Source: a bacterium
GTDB taxonomy: Bacteria > Hydrothermota > Tepidihabitantia > SM23-42 > JAOAFX01
Assembly (NCBI GenBank): GCA_036382775.1
Contig: DASVHD010000021.1
Coordinates: 91,169-155,168 of the forward strand
Direction: 5' to 3'
DNA: 64,000 nucleotides
A program made the translations under genes and the position numbers. Each line of letters begins with the position of its first letter. Position 1 is the stretch's first letter. The notes below the pieces were generated by a model that did not search any database, was not told the DNA's origin, and saw only the letters and a list, made by a program, of their open reading frames with translations. Shown here in pieces: positions 16,943-26,326 of this stretch.

Positions 16943-17773
16943 ATGCGCTATCTATCTTTAGTATTCGGTACGGTCATCGCGGCACTCGGATACGCGGTGT
17001 TCTTGATCCCCCACAACATCGTCCCCGGCGGTATTTCCGGCATCGCGATCGTCATGCACATACTATTAAAGACGCCGGTCGGCATCGTGGTGATCATCCT
17101 CAATCTGCCGCTCTTTTTCATCGCCATGAGGATTCTCGGCATTTCATTCGGTGTGAAGTCGATCGTGGTGATCATCGCCATGAACCTGCTCATCGACCTC
17201 CTGGTCTATACGACCAGGATACCGACGCCAACGCAGAGCGCGATGCTTGCTTCGCTTTATGGCGGGGTCATGCTCGGAGTCGGTCTGGGTCTGATATTCC
17301 GCGGAGGAGCGAACACCGGCGGTTCGGATATCATCGGGCAGATCCTGAACCGCTATACGAACATATCGGTCGGCATGTGGATATTCGTTGTCGATTTCAT
17401 TGTTATCACGTTCGCCGGTTTTGCCACACACTCGGTGGAAAAAGCGCTCTATGGATACCTGGCGCTCTTCATATCCACCAAGGTCGTCGATCTGATGCTT
17501 GAAGGCATGGACTATGCGCGGGCCCTGTTCATTATCAGCGATAAGACCGATGCCGTCGTCAAGGCGATCTATGAACAGACCGGCCGCGGTCTTACGGTAC
17601 TGGACGGTTTTTCTCCTTATACCAAGGGTAAAAAGCCGGTCATTTTCTGCGTTATCACAAAACGCGAATCCGAGCGGTTCAAGACGGTCGTGAAGAATGT
17701 CGACCAGGAGGCGTTCGTGATCCTGACCAATGTGTTCGAGGTCCTGGGTAAAGGATTCAGAACGAGGGTGTAG
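16943..17773 (+). CDS. YitT family membrane protein (DUF161 plus DUF2179)
   Basis: 276 residues. About five or six membrane segments occupy residues 1-190 (for example YLSLVFGTVIAALGYAVFL and a GVMLGVGLGLIFRGGANTGG loop, the most conserved feature of the family). A cytoplasmic C-terminal DUF2179 domain follows (ALFIISDKTDAVVKAIYEQ through GRGLTVLDGF and 'VFCVITKRE'-like strands). YitT proteins are widespread in Firmicutes and Bacteroidetes; their transport role is not established. There is no obvious ribosome site before the ATG and the upstream gap is only 76 nt, so it may be read through from the coiled-coil gene. Confidence 0.85.
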   Translation: MRYLSLVFGTVIAALGYAVFLIPHNIVPGGISGIAIVMHILLKTPVGIVVIILNLPLFFIAMRILGISFGVKSIVVIIAMNLLIDLLVYTTRIPTPTQSAMLASLYGGVMLGVGLGLIFRGGANTGGSDIIGQILNRYTNISVGMWIFVVDFIVITFAGFATHSVEKALYGYLALFISTKVVDLMLEGMDYARALFIISDKTDAVVKAIYEQTGRGLTVLDGFSPYTKGKKPVIFCVITKRESERFKTVVKNVDQEAFVILTNVFEVLGKGFRTRV

Positions 17774-17796
17774 GGACAAAGGACTGACATGCCGTC

Positions 17797-17824
17797 TTGT
17801 CACAAAGATCGATTTATGTATAAT
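17797..17824 (+). promoter_or_regulatory. Promoter of radC, leaderless type
   Basis: TTGTCA (17797-17802), 16-nt spacer, TATAAT (17819-17824). The ATG at 17836 follows after 11 nt; the in-frame ATG at 17827 would lie upstream of the expected transcription start. Confidence 0.55.
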
Positions 17825-17835
17825 GTATGCCGATC

Positions 17836-18516
17836 ATGAGGATAAAGGACTGGCCCGAGGCCGACCGGCCCCGGGAAAAACTATACGAACAAGGGACTTA
17901 CGGTCTGACCGACGCCGAACTGCTCGCGATCCTCATCGGCAAGGGCACCAGGAACATCACCGCGCTTGATATTGCCCGGAGGCTGCTGAATGAATACGGC
18001 ACGCTAAAGAATCTCGGCGAAAGGCCGGTAGTCGAACTGGAAAAGCTGAAGATCCCCGGTCTGGGCCGGGCGAAAATAGTGACGATAATCGCGGGCCTGG
18101 AACTGGGGAAGCGGTCATTGTCCAGGAAAGGGGAGAAGGAAGTTCTCTTCAACAAACCCCATGATGTATTTGATTATTACGCGCCGTACATTTCAGGCCT
18201 GAAGCACGAGCTCTTCAAGGTCGCGGCCGTGAACGGCAAGAACAAACTGCTTAAGGACACGACAATATCCAAAGGTATTCTTGACACGAGCATAACGCAT
18301 CCCCGCGAGGTGTTCAAGTTCGCTTTGGCAGAAAGCGCGAGCGGTCTTTTCCTGATCCATAACCATCCGAGCGGCATCATGAAGCCGTCGGATGATGACC
18401 TGCGAATAACCGAGCGGCTGCGCAGCGCCGGTGAGATCATGGGCATGAGGATCATCGACCATATCATTGTTTCCGACTCGGGATTCTACTCATTCGCCGA
18501 GCACAACCTGCTTTGA
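17836..18516 (+). CDS. radC: RadC family JAB/MPN domain protein
   Basis: 226 residues from ATG 17836, chosen because family members begin like MRIKDWPEADRPREKL and because the promoter excludes ATG 17827. Residues 1-100 contain a helix-hairpin-helix region (LEKLKIPGLGRAKIVTIIAG). The rest is the MPN metalloprotease fold with JAMM ligands HNHPSG and a downstream SDDD. RadC was once linked to DNA repair, but its biochemical role is unresolved. The gene ends 15 nt before a bidirectional terminator shared with the subtilase gene on the other strand. Confidence 0.9.
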   Translation: MRIKDWPEADRPREKLYEQGTYGLTDAELLAILIGKGTRNITALDIARRLLNEYGTLKNLGERPVVELEKLKIPGLGRAKIVTIIAGLELGKRSLSRKGEKEVLFNKPHDVFDYYAPYISGLKHELFKVAAVNGKNKLLKDTTISKGILDTSITHPREVFKFALAESASGLFLIHNHPSGIMKPSDDDLRITERLRSAGEIMGMRIIDHIIVSDSGFYSFAEHNLL

Positions 18517-18531
18517 TATATTGGTTTATGT

Positions 18532-18566
18532 AAAAAAGCCCCGGTAAAATAAACCGGGGCTTTTTA
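18532..18566. terminator. Bidirectional intrinsic terminator between radC and the subtilase gene
   Basis: Stem AAAAGCCCCGGT/ACCGGGGCTTTTT with a 7-nt loop and T runs on both strands. It serves radC on the plus strand and the convergent peptidase gene on the minus strand. Confidence 0.9.
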
Positions 18567-18582
18567 TTTATAGCTTACAGCT

Positions 18583-21345
18583 TTAATGCGTTAAGACCAG
18601 TTTCTGCGTGCTTGATCCCTCTTCGGTCTCCACGCGCACGAAGTAGACGCCGTCCGCGACTTTCATGTTGGTCGCGTCGCGGCGGTTCCACCGGATATTC
18701 TGTGAACCGGCATTGAGGTTGATGCGGTTGACGATCCTTCCGGCAACGTCGAAGATCTTCAGATCAGCCACGGAACGCGGATTGACCTGAAATACCACAT
18801 CGGCTGCAGCCGGGTTCGGAGCGATCGCCAGCAGAACCTGCGACCGGCCCGGATCTTTGACCTGCTCTTCGACCTCCAGGGCCGGTACATAGAATCCCTT
18901 GACCTTCACGATTTCGTTCTCATGGGGAGTGCCAGCCGTGATCTCGGGGATCGTGATCCAGTAATTGCCGTCCCTTGGATCAAACTCGATACCACGGGGG
19001 TTCCAGCCGGGATTCAACAGAAAGCGTCGGCCTGTGAGGGTTGGCGGTTCGGTGTTGGCATACTCTACCACGCCCACGCTGTCCAGGGCAGTACCACCTG
19101 AATTGAACCAGGTCTGGACCTGGACAAAAGTGTTGCCGAGGCTGTCATAAGCGATGCACCGGTTGTTGTAATTTGCAAAGATCGGCGCGTCGTATGAATT
19201 TACATTGCCCAGGGTATCACCGATGAAGAAATACCCCAGCGCGCCCAACGCGACCCTGCGGTCTATATACCACATTGTATTGGTCGGACAAAGAGCCAGA
19301 CCTACCGGGTAGTCTGGACACGGGCTCGTGAACTGTCTGAGAACCGCTCCGGTCGTCTTGTTTATCTTATATACCTGTTTTAGATACCATCCCGTAACGT
19401 AGAGTCTATCATCGTATCGCGAATACGTGATATCACTGCAGCAGGTATCCGGTTGCGTGATCGTACCATATGATGTTACGAAACTATCGGATGAGAAAAC
19501 GAAGATCTGCCGGCCGTATCCATCGCAGACATAAAGCCGGTCGCCGACCCTGTCATAGGCCGCGCCATAAATGAACCGTTCGGTGTTCGACACTGGCGTC
19601 AGTTTCGGGCCCCAGATTATCTGCCCCGGCGCCGTACCGACCATCAGCGAGAAGCCACGCACCCAGGTAGTTTCGGCCGCGGCCAGGACGAGCGAGAAAT
19701 TCACCACGGTGCCCGGCGGCGTAGCCGCTGCCACCGTGACATCAAAGGGATCAGAGGCATTGTTCGCGCTGTCGCCGCTGTTGACCGCGCCATAGGTGTA
19801 CAGCGAATCCGTGATTGTGATATAGGACGAAGCGGTCCGCAGCGTGCTCTGAACGCTGGTTGCGGGCTGGCTTCCCGTGTTCCTTATATAACACACGATG
19901 CCGGCATATTCACCGGGATCCAGCTTGCCATTGGCGTTATTGTCGTTCACGACCTGGTTGCGGCTGAGGATCAGGTTGGGCCGGTTGCTCGTCGGCACAG
20001 CTTGCAGGGAGCGCCACAGGTTAATCCGGCCCCAGCCGTAGTCGTAGTTGGGGTAAGTATAACCGGATGGCTGGTCGCAGTTTTGATAGAACAGGTCGTA
20101 TAGGTCCTGGACCGTCAGGTTCATATTCTTTTGCAGGAGCACGGCTGTTCCACCAGTCACATGCGGCGAAGCCATCGAGGTTCCGCTCATGGCTCCATAG
20201 CCGCCGGTGTTCAAGCTGGAACGAACGTTTTCGCCAGGCGCTGAAACATCTGGTTTTAGCAGGTTCCAGGTCGAATAATACCAATAGGTGGGATTGTTAA
20301 TAGGATCGATGTCTGGCGCTGGACCGCGTGATGAAAAGTTCGATACGGCGTCACCGCTATTGGTGGAACCGACGCCGATAGTCAGTGGATAACTGCCCGG
20401 CGCGCCGACCGTACCAGAGCCCGGTCCGGAGTTGCCGTTGGAGAAGACCGGCAGTACACCAAGCGCTTTCCAGTTCAGGACTTTCGTCCAGAAGTACAGT
20501 TCAGAACCATTGGAATTGCCCCAGGAATTACCGATCACCCGGATATCGATACCACCGGCCTTTAGGTTGGCGAGGTACTGCATGCAGGTGTCAATTGCCG
20601 CATTAGTCCCGGATCCACCGGCATCAAATGCCTTGGTCGGGATAAACTGGGCGCCATAAGCGACACCCACATCATCGGTGAACGTGCCATAGCCGTCACC
20701 GCCGCAGATCGTGCCCATTGTATGTGTGCCGTGCCCATGGTCATCATACGGCGTACCCTGGAAAGCTACGCCATCTACCCAGTAAGGTGATAACCATTTA
20801 CCGGTCAACGCAGCATGGGTTGTTAGCACGCCAGTATCAATATGCCCAACGATTACGCCGGTCCCATCATAACCAGCAAGCCAGCACGAATCCGCGCAGA
20901 TCTTCGCGATGTTCCATTCGGCAACGCGGGAATTGAGGGTTTCCTCGCCCGGGATAAAATCAAGCTTAACAACGGCGTTGCTGCAAATGAACCAAACGTC
21001 ATCGCGCCGCGCCAATTCCTGGACCACATCTTTTGTCGCTTTCACGTGAAAACCGTTGAAGATCCAGAATTGTCCGCCCATTTCCGCTTTGTTCGCGGGC
21101 AATGACCGGATATAGGCAACGATGTCTTTCTGCGAGTTGTCCGCGACCTGCTTGAATACCCCGCATTTTTCCTGAGGGTTCATGCCCTCAAGGTTTGCGT
21201 AAGGGTATTCCGTGTCCATGTTGACGATGACCACGATTTTTTCGTTCAGTTGCGCGTTTTCCAATACCGGGAGCAGGTCTGGCGTAAGCTTGCCTGGAAC
21301 CGGTGGCAGAACAGCCAGTATAGCGATAAACACTAATGCATGCAT
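18583..21345 (-). CDS. Secreted subtilisin-like serine peptidase (S8) with C-terminal sorting domain
   Basis: 920 residues. Signal peptide MHALVFIAILAVLPPVPG, then an inhibitor-like propeptide (residues about 25-125). The catalytic domain has Asp170 (VGHIDTGV), His205 (HGHGTHTMGTI) and Ser390 (SGTSMASPHVTGG), with the oxyanion Asn in GNSWGNSNG. A middle region carries beta-propeller-like repeats (AAYDRVGDRLYVCDGYGRQ, then ITYSRYDDRLYVTGWYLKQ). The last 85 residues form a type IX/FlgD-like sorting domain: IAPNPAAADVVFQV, LKIFDVAGRIV, DGVYFVRVETEEG. It is probably an extracellular, surface-attached protease for protein scavenging. AAAAGGAGG precedes the ATG. Confidence 0.92.
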   Translation of the reverse strand: MHALVFIAILAVLPPVPGKLTPDLLPVLENAQLNEKIVVIVNMDTEYPYANLEGMNPQEKCGVFKQVADNSQKDIVAYIRSLPANKAEMGGQFWIFNGFHVKATKDVVQELARRDDVWFICSNAVVKLDFIPGEETLNSRVAEWNIAKICADSCWLAGYDGTGVIVGHIDTGVLTTHAALTGKWLSPYWVDGVAFQGTPYDDHGHGTHTMGTICGGDGYGTFTDDVGVAYGAQFIPTKAFDAGGSGTNAAIDTCMQYLANLKAGGIDIRVIGNSWGNSNGSELYFWTKVLNWKALGVLPVFSNGNSGPGSGTVGAPGSYPLTIGVGSTNSGDAVSNFSSRGPAPDIDPINNPTYWYYSTWNLLKPDVSAPGENVRSSLNTGGYGAMSGTSMASPHVTGGTAVLLQKNMNLTVQDLYDLFYQNCDQPSGYTYPNYDYGWGRINLWRSLQAVPTSNRPNLILSRNQVVNDNNANGKLDPGEYAGIVCYIRNTGSQPATSVQSTLRTASSYITITDSLYTYGAVNSGDSANNASDPFDVTVAAATPPGTVVNFSLVLAAAETTWVRGFSLMVGTAPGQIIWGPKLTPVSNTERFIYGAAYDRVGDRLYVCDGYGRQIFVFSSDSFVTSYGTITQPDTCCSDITYSRYDDRLYVTGWYLKQVYKINKTTGAVLRQFTSPCPDYPVGLALCPTNTMWYIDRRVALGALGYFFIGDTLGNVNSYDAPIFANYNNRCIAYDSLGNTFVQVQTWFNSGGTALDSVGVVEYANTEPPTLTGRRFLLNPGWNPRGIEFDPRDGNYWITIPEITAGTPHENEIVKVKGFYVPALEVEEQVKDPGRSQVLLAIAPNPAAADVVFQVNPRSVADLKIFDVAGRIVNRINLNAGSQNIRWNRRDATNMKVADGVYFVRVETEEGSSTQKLVLTH

Positions 21346-21574
21346 TATGCCTCCTTTTTTACGGTTATGTTTTTAAGCATTTTCTTGTCAATAATACAGA
21401 TACCATTAAGCCCGAATCACCTATCTCCCTGTCATTTTCCGATTATTTATTAAAACCCACCTCCTTCTAATAATAGACTTAATTCTAAGTTAATGCTCAA
21501 CAATATAAAACTTATAGATAATTATATGTACAATATTTCATTTGTCAATGTACGCGATGAAGTCTAGTCCAATT

Positions 21575-22540
21575 TCAACCGGAGAGGATCTTGATCACCC
21601 GGTATATCCTGGTATCGACTGACTTTTTCTTTGTATAGGTATTTCTGAAGGGGGTGAACTGGATCTTCCCTTTGATCTCACCGACCAAACAGCCGAACTT
21701 GCGGCGGCGGACAGCGAGCACGGCCTCGTAGCCAAGCTTGGACGCCAGGATGCGGTCGTTGGCCGTGGGCGAGCCGCCCCGCTGGATATAGCCCAGGACC
21801 GCGACCCGCGAATCCTCGCCGGTCCTGCGTTTTACTTTTCGGGCGATCTCAAGAGCATTACCCGCCTCGTCGCCTTCCGATACAATGATAATGTTCGAGC
21901 GCTTACCTTTTTTAATATTATTTTTAATAGTATCCGCAATCTCCTTGATATCAGTTGGAGTTTCCGGGATCAGCACATCCTCGGCGCCGCCGGCAAGCGC
22001 CGTGGCCAGGCTGATAAAACCGGAATACCGACCCATTACTTCAATAAAGAACACGCGCTCCAGGGACGAGGCAGTGTCCCGTATCCGGTCGACCGCTTCC
22101 ATCGCGCTGTTGATCGCCGTGTCAAAACCGATCGTGAGATCCGTGCCGTAAAGATCGTTATCTATGGTGCCGGGCAGCCCGATCATGTTCGCCTTGTGCT
22201 TTTTTGAAAATTCGTCGGCACCCCGCATCGTACCATCGCCGCCAATGACGATGACCGCCTCAATGCCGTTCCTGATCATGATGGCGCGGGCTTTTTTCAT
22301 GCCGCTCGCTTTTAAAAATTCGTCGGACCGGGCCGTACCGATGATGATCCCTCCGCGCTGGATGATATTGGCAACGGATCCGCGGTCCAGGGGGATGAGG
22401 TCGTTGTTGATCAATCCCTGGTAGCCGTGCCTGATACCGACGACCGGGATCCTCAGGTAATGCGCAGTCCTGACGACGGCACGCAGGGCCGCATTCATGC
22501 CCGGCGCGTCGCCGCCGCTGGTCAAGACCCCGATCTTCAT
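21575..22540 (-). CDS. pfkA: 6-phosphofructokinase, ATP-dependent type
   Basis: 321 residues, typical of bacterial PfkA. It phosphorylates fructose 6-phosphate at C1 in glycolysis. Visible motifs are MKIGVLTSGGDAPGMNAALR (ATP loop), IGGDGTMRGA, LPGTIDND with the catalytic Asp, and the substrate loop EVMGRYSGFISL. Gly at the last position of GGDG and Gly in PGTIDND indicate ATP use; pyrophosphate-dependent enzymes usually carry Asp and Lys there. The promoter is the cleanest leaderless example in the window, with the -10 box 6 nt before the ATG. It is a single gene with no cotranscribed neighbour. Confidence 0.95.
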   Translation of the reverse strand: MKIGVLTSGGDAPGMNAALRAVVRTAHYLRIPVVGIRHGYQGLINNDLIPLDRGSVANIIQRGGIIIGTARSDEFLKASGMKKARAIMIRNGIEAVIVIGGDGTMRGADEFSKKHKANMIGLPGTIDNDLYGTDLTIGFDTAINSAMEAVDRIRDTASSLERVFFIEVMGRYSGFISLATALAGGAEDVLIPETPTDIKEIADTIKNNIKKGKRSNIIIVSEGDEAGNALEIARKVKRRTGEDSRVAVLGYIQRGGSPTANDRILASKLGYEAVLAVRRRKFGCLVGEIKGKIQFTPFRNTYTKKKSVDTRIYRVIKILSG

Positions 22541-22546
22541 GATGAG

Positions 22547-22574
22547 ATTATAACCATATCTGGTACCGTGTCAA
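22547..22574 (-). promoter_or_regulatory. Promoter of pfkA, leaderless type
   Basis: On the minus strand a perfect TTGACA (22574-22569), 16-nt spacer and perfect TATAAT (22552-22547), then CTCATC and the ATG at 22540. No Shine-Dalgarno can fit. Confidence 0.75.
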
Positions 22575-22596
22575 TGCGCTCAGGGCGGACTCCTCT

Positions 22597-22712
22597 TCAC
22601 TTTTCCCTCCCCCTTGATGGGGGAGGATTGAGGTGGGGGTGACTACAATCAACACATGTTCTTTTTTAATTTCACCCTCCCCTTTGTCCCCTCCCATCGA
22701 GGGAGAGGTTTA
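22597..22712. repeat. Pair of G/C-run palindromes in the pfkA-HU gap
   Basis: CCTCCCCC-TTGAT-GGGGGAGG (22606-22626) is an 8-bp perfect hairpin. About 65 bp on is a related CTCCC-ATCGA-GGGAG hairpin (about 22691-22705). The flanks GGGGGTGA and TCACCCTCCCC are themselves complementary. Similar palindromes occur at 38013-38068. They look like REP-type elements. Nothing else is visible in the 429-bp gap except the HU promoter. Confidence 0.6.
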
Positions 22713-22909
22713 TTTAGAGAAAAAAGTGGAGAGGAATCAAGCCGCCCGATCGACCGCGCAGCGAACGCTAAAGCGGGTGTTTATTCATAGTGCGAAACTT
22801 TTTAATAAAGCACTACGGAATGACAAAGTGGCATTTTTATGGTTATAGGTCTGTCCTGCATCCGCGGACGCGACCCCCTGTGGAAAGCGGTAAATACGCA
22901 TTTCAGGGC

Positions 22910-22962
22910 TTGACAAAGTTCAAATCGTGAGTATAATATCATAATGAAAGAGGAAGGAGGTG
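22910..22962 (+). promoter_or_regulatory. Promoter and strong ribosome site of the HU gene
   Basis: TTGACA (22910-22915), 16-nt spacer, TATAAT (22932-22937), then an extended AGGAAGGAGGTG (22951-22962) 7 nt before ATG 22970. This is the opposite design to the leaderless promoters and fits a very highly expressed gene. Confidence 0.8.
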
Positions 22963-22969
22963 AAAAAAC

Positions 22970-23242
22970 ATGACAAGAGCAGACCTGGTTGATGCCATTG
23001 CCAAGAAGGCAAAGGTAACCAAGAAGGCTGCCGGCATCGCTCTCAGTACGTTCATCGACGCGATTACGGGAGCACTCAAGAAAGGCCAAAAGACCACGCT
23101 GGTAGGATTCGGCACGTTCTCAGTAGCCAAGCGGAAAGCAAGAACCGCGAAGAACCCGCAGACTGGTGCGCTGATCAAAGTACCGGCAAAGAGGGTTCCT
23201 AAGTTCAAGGCAGGCAGGGAACTGAAAAAAGCGGTGAGATAA
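22970..23242 (+). CDS. hup: HU family histone-like DNA-binding protein
   Basis: 90 residues, the standard HU length. It binds and bends DNA as a dimer and compacts the nucleoid. MTRADLVDAIAKKAKVTKKA is the helical dimerisation arm start, LVGFGTFSVAKRKAR is the conserved core strand, and the DNA-intercalating arm contains RTAKNPQTGALIKVPAKR with the conserved Asn-Pro-x-Thr-Gly tip. Strong promoter and ribosome site upstream and an intrinsic terminator downstream make it a self-contained, highly expressed gene. Confidence 0.95.
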   Translation: MTRADLVDAIAKKAKVTKKAAGIALSTFIDAITGALKKGQKTTLVGFGTFSVAKRKARTAKNPQTGALIKVPAKRVPKFKAGRELKKAVR

Positions 23243-23293
23243 GCCTTTAATGAGTATTTAATTTGCCGCAGTAATAATATTCACTATTATTAT

Positions 23294-23325
23294 AAAAAAA
23301 GGGGATGGTCATCCATCCCCTTTTT
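23294..23325 (+). terminator. Intrinsic terminator of the HU gene
   Basis: GGGGATGG-TCAT-CCATCCCC (23301-23320) followed by five T and preceded by seven A. Confidence 0.9.
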
Positions 23326-23466
23326 CATCAGTGACCAAGGTGTAGTGGCAGAGCCCGCTTTGCTATGTATCATTCTGAGACAGATAAACGACCGTGAGAC
23401 ACATCTGTTGCTTTAAGCTATGAGATTACGCATGATTATTGTATTGTATCAGGCACAGTTTATGCA

Positions 23467-23489
23467 TATAATATGGTATATCCGGAGGT
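23467..23489 (+). promoter_or_regulatory. -10 box and ribosome site that fix the start of the repeat protein
   Basis: TATAAT at 23467-23472 with no clear -35 box, then GGAGGT at 23484-23489 placed 4 nt before ATG 23494. The upstream ATG at 23473 lies immediately after the -10 box and is not the start. Confidence 0.5.
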
Positions 23490-23493
23490 AATA

Positions 23494-26316
23494 ATGAAAA
23501 AGAGAAGCATTTGTTTATTGACATTCACAATCTGTTCCCTCTTATATAGCGGGACTGATGACCATGTATCTAAGCGAAACGCAATTGCGTCGTTCAGGCA
23601 GGACGAATTCATACTTGATACGTCGGTGACTACTATCCCGGGGTATGGAAATCAGTTAACGCCAGTCGTAGCGTCAGACGGCACCAACTTCCTACTGGTC
23701 TGGGCAGAGTTCCGGAATTTAAAACTTCAGATTTTCGGCGCGCGCATGGATCAAAACGGCGTTCTGCTCGATACTCTTGCCATTCCGATCGCGACCAAGG
23801 CCGAGACCCAATACGCGCCGGCCGTCGTGTTCGGCGGTTCCTACTATTTCGTGGTCTGGAAAGGATTTTATCAGTATTTTGATGAATCATTCGGGTATAG
23901 TTACCATTATATGATTTATGGTACCCGTGTAAGTCTTGACGGAATAATCATGGATACTACGGCAATTCAAATAACTCCATTTGAGTCTCCTTTTTGGTGG
24001 GGTCAAAGTAACCGTCCCCAGGTTGCATTTGACGGTATTAATTATTTTGTTGTATGGATAGGAGATCATTCCATAATATATGGTGCCAGAGTTGATCAAA
24101 GTGGCAATGTACTTGATTATCCTTTTCCAGTGTCTACAGTTAATAATCAATTTTATGATGCTGAATTAGATGTAGCGTTCGGTGGTCAGTATTATAATGT
24201 TGTCTGGGAAAGGAGGTTTCAATGGAATGGATGGAATAATGATAGCTCAACAATATACTGCGCAAGGGTGACGACGAATGGTTCATTGGTAGATACCAAT
24301 GCCATTGTAGTTGCTCATGGTAAACAGACAACTCGTAATCCGATGATCGCATCTAGCGGTCAGGACTTCCTAGTTGTTTGGGAAGAAAAGGTTTCAGAAG
24401 TAGATACAACAAACACAAATATATATGGTGTGAGAGTGACGCAATCCGGCGTTGTACTTGATACAACCGGAATACCGATCTGCACTGCGCGCAATCTCCA
24501 GCGAACACCGGCTATAGATTTTGATGGTATGAATTATTTCGTTGTATGGAAGGATAACAGAAATTCTTTCGGACTTAACAGGGGTGACATATATGGAGCG
24601 CGGGTATCCCCGTCTGGTATTGTTCTGGATACAATTGCTTTGGGGATAGCAATTGAGACCACTACAGCAGCGTGCAATATTGATTGTTATCCAGCAGTGG
24701 TATTTGGCGGGGGATATCATTTGGTCACGTGGCAGCACGGAACACCAGGAAAACCTGTTTGCTACGATATTAACGCTATACGTGTTTCGCCGGCAGGTGC
24801 AATAATTGATACCTCTAGTTTTTCAGTATTGACCCAGGTCCCCGGGCATCAATACTCTTCGGTAAGCGCTTTTGACGGCACCAATTACCTGGTCGCTTGG
24901 AACGATTACCATTATGGGTATATGGATACATTCGCATGGTGGTCCAGTTCTGATTATTCAGATATTTATGGCATGAGAGTGAGTGGGACTGGAGTTGTCC
25001 TGGATAATGCTGCGATCAAGATTGCATCAGGTCCCAGTGAGGAGGTTAATCCAAGCATGGGATTTGATGGAGTTAATTACCTGGTCGCATGGGAAGATGA
25101 CAGCGTTGCTCAATATTATTATGAGCCAGGGATGATCAAAGGTTCTCGTATATCTCCTGGCGGCGCAGTTTTGGATTCGGGAGGTTTTGCTATTACCGAA
25201 CCCAATGGATATCGGATGCCTGTTATAGGTTTCGATGGCGCGAATTATCTTATTGTTTATTTTAACTATAATGGAAGTAGTCTGTTGGGCAAGCGGATTA
25301 CCCCTACAGGAATTGTTATTGACACCCAGAATATTGAGATTGCATTTAACCAGGATTGTGAAGTATTGGGTGACCGACCGCATATTGCTTTTGATGGTAC
25401 TAACTATCTTATCGTATGGACATGGCAATTATATTATGACTGGCCAACTATATATGGAATACGTTTTTCTCCGTCTGGCGTTGTTGTTGATACTACACCA
25501 ATAGTGATCTCACATATCCACCGTATGCGGTGGTGGCCTGCAATCGCATATGATGGTGTCAACTACTTAGTTGTCTGGGAGGATTGGCGAAACCAATATG
25601 GATTTAACAACCATTGTGATATCTATGGTGCGAGGGTAGACGTCACAGGAATAGTTCTGGATACCGGTGGCATTCCTATATCAACATCTTATTTTGACCA
25701 GGAATGCCCGAATATCGGCTTTGACGGCACCAACTACGTGGTCGTGTGGCAGGACCTGAGGGATACCATGTCGTATAACATCTACGGCGCCAAGGTGAGC
25801 CCGGCAGGGAACGTCATCAACACTTACCAGGTCGTTGCCGAACCCTACGACCAGATCGAACCGACGATCACCCGCGGCAACAATGACCAGATGCTGATAA
25901 CCTATACGGGCTGGACTTCCATGATCAACAGCCATCGCGCGCATACCATGCGGATCTGGGGTAAGATGTACCCGTTCCCGGGCGTGGAGGAAGGTTCAGG
26001 CATGCCGGCAAGCGGCAGAGTTCTGCGTTTGAACGCTTATCCCAATCCTTGCCGGGAGCGGATCGAGATAAAATGGACTATTCCCAGGACCAATGAGCAT
26101 TTAGCGAATAAAGACGACCGCAAGCTAATGATCTATGACATAACCGGCAGGGTGGTAAAGGATCTATCGCGGCTATTAGCACCTAACAATAACCTTTATC
26201 AGACAACCTGGGATATGACCGATGATGTGGGCCGGAGGCTGCCGGCGGGCGTTTATTTTGTCAGGCTGGAAATACCGGGCAAAGAACTGGTGGAAAAAGT
26301 CGTATTGATAAAGTAG
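23494..26316 (+). CDS. Secreted repeat protein (13 propeller-like repeats) with C-terminal sorting domain
   Basis: 940 residues from ATG 23494. The signal peptide is MKKRSICLLTFTICSLLYSG. About thirteen repeats of 55-65 residues follow, each built on a core like FDGTNYLVVWEDxR, then DIYGARVSPSG and VLDTTxIPI. Each repeat would give one blade or pair of strands, as in beta-propellers. The last 85 residues are a sorting domain: LNAYPNPCRERIEIKW, MIYDITGRVVKDL, LPAGVYFVRLEIPG. No catalytic motif is seen; it is probably surface adhesion or binding. The interior (about 23880-25690) is visibly AT-richer and uses different codons from both ends, as if central repeats had been replaced from another source. 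Confidence 0.7.
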   Translation: MKKRSICLLTFTICSLLYSGTDDHVSKRNAIASFRQDEFILDTSVTTIPGYGNQLTPVVASDGTNFLLVWAEFRNLKLQIFGARMDQNGVLLDTLAIPIATKAETQYAPAVVFGGSYYFVVWKGFYQYFDESFGYSYHYMIYGTRVSLDGIIMDTTAIQITPFESPFWWGQSNRPQVAFDGINYFVVWIGDHSIIYGARVDQSGNVLDYPFPVSTVNNQFYDAELDVAFGGQYYNVVWERRFQWNGWNNDSSTIYCARVTTNGSLVDTNAIVVAHGKQTTRNPMIASSGQDFLVVWEEKVSEVDTTNTNIYGVRVTQSGVVLDTTGIPICTARNLQRTPAIDFDGMNYFVVWKDNRNSFGLNRGDIYGARVSPSGIVLDTIALGIAIETTTAACNIDCYPAVVFGGGYHLVTWQHGTPGKPVCYDINAIRVSPAGAIIDTSSFSVLTQVPGHQYSSVSAFDGTNYLVAWNDYHYGYMDTFAWWSSSDYSDIYGMRVSGTGVVLDNAAIKIASGPSEEVNPSMGFDGVNYLVAWEDDSVAQYYYEPGMIKGSRISPGGAVLDSGGFAITEPNGYRMPVIGFDGANYLIVYFNYNGSSLLGKRITPTGIVIDTQNIEIAFNQDCEVLGDRPHIAFDGTNYLIVWTWQLYYDWPTIYGIRFSPSGVVVDTTPIVISHIHRMRWWPAIAYDGVNYLVVWEDWRNQYGFNNHCDIYGARVDVTGIVLDTGGIPISTSYFDQECPNIGFDGTNYVVVWQDLRDTMSYNIYGAKVSPAGNVINTYQVVAEPYDQIEPTITRGNNDQMLITYTGWTSMINSHRAHTMRIWGKMYPFPGVEEGSGMPASGRVLRLNAYPNPCRERIEIKWTIPRTNEHLANKDDRKLMIYDITGRVVKDLSRLLAPNNNLYQTTWDMTDDVGRRLPAGVYFVRLEIPGKELVEKVVLIK

Positions 26317-26326
26317 TTAGTCTATC

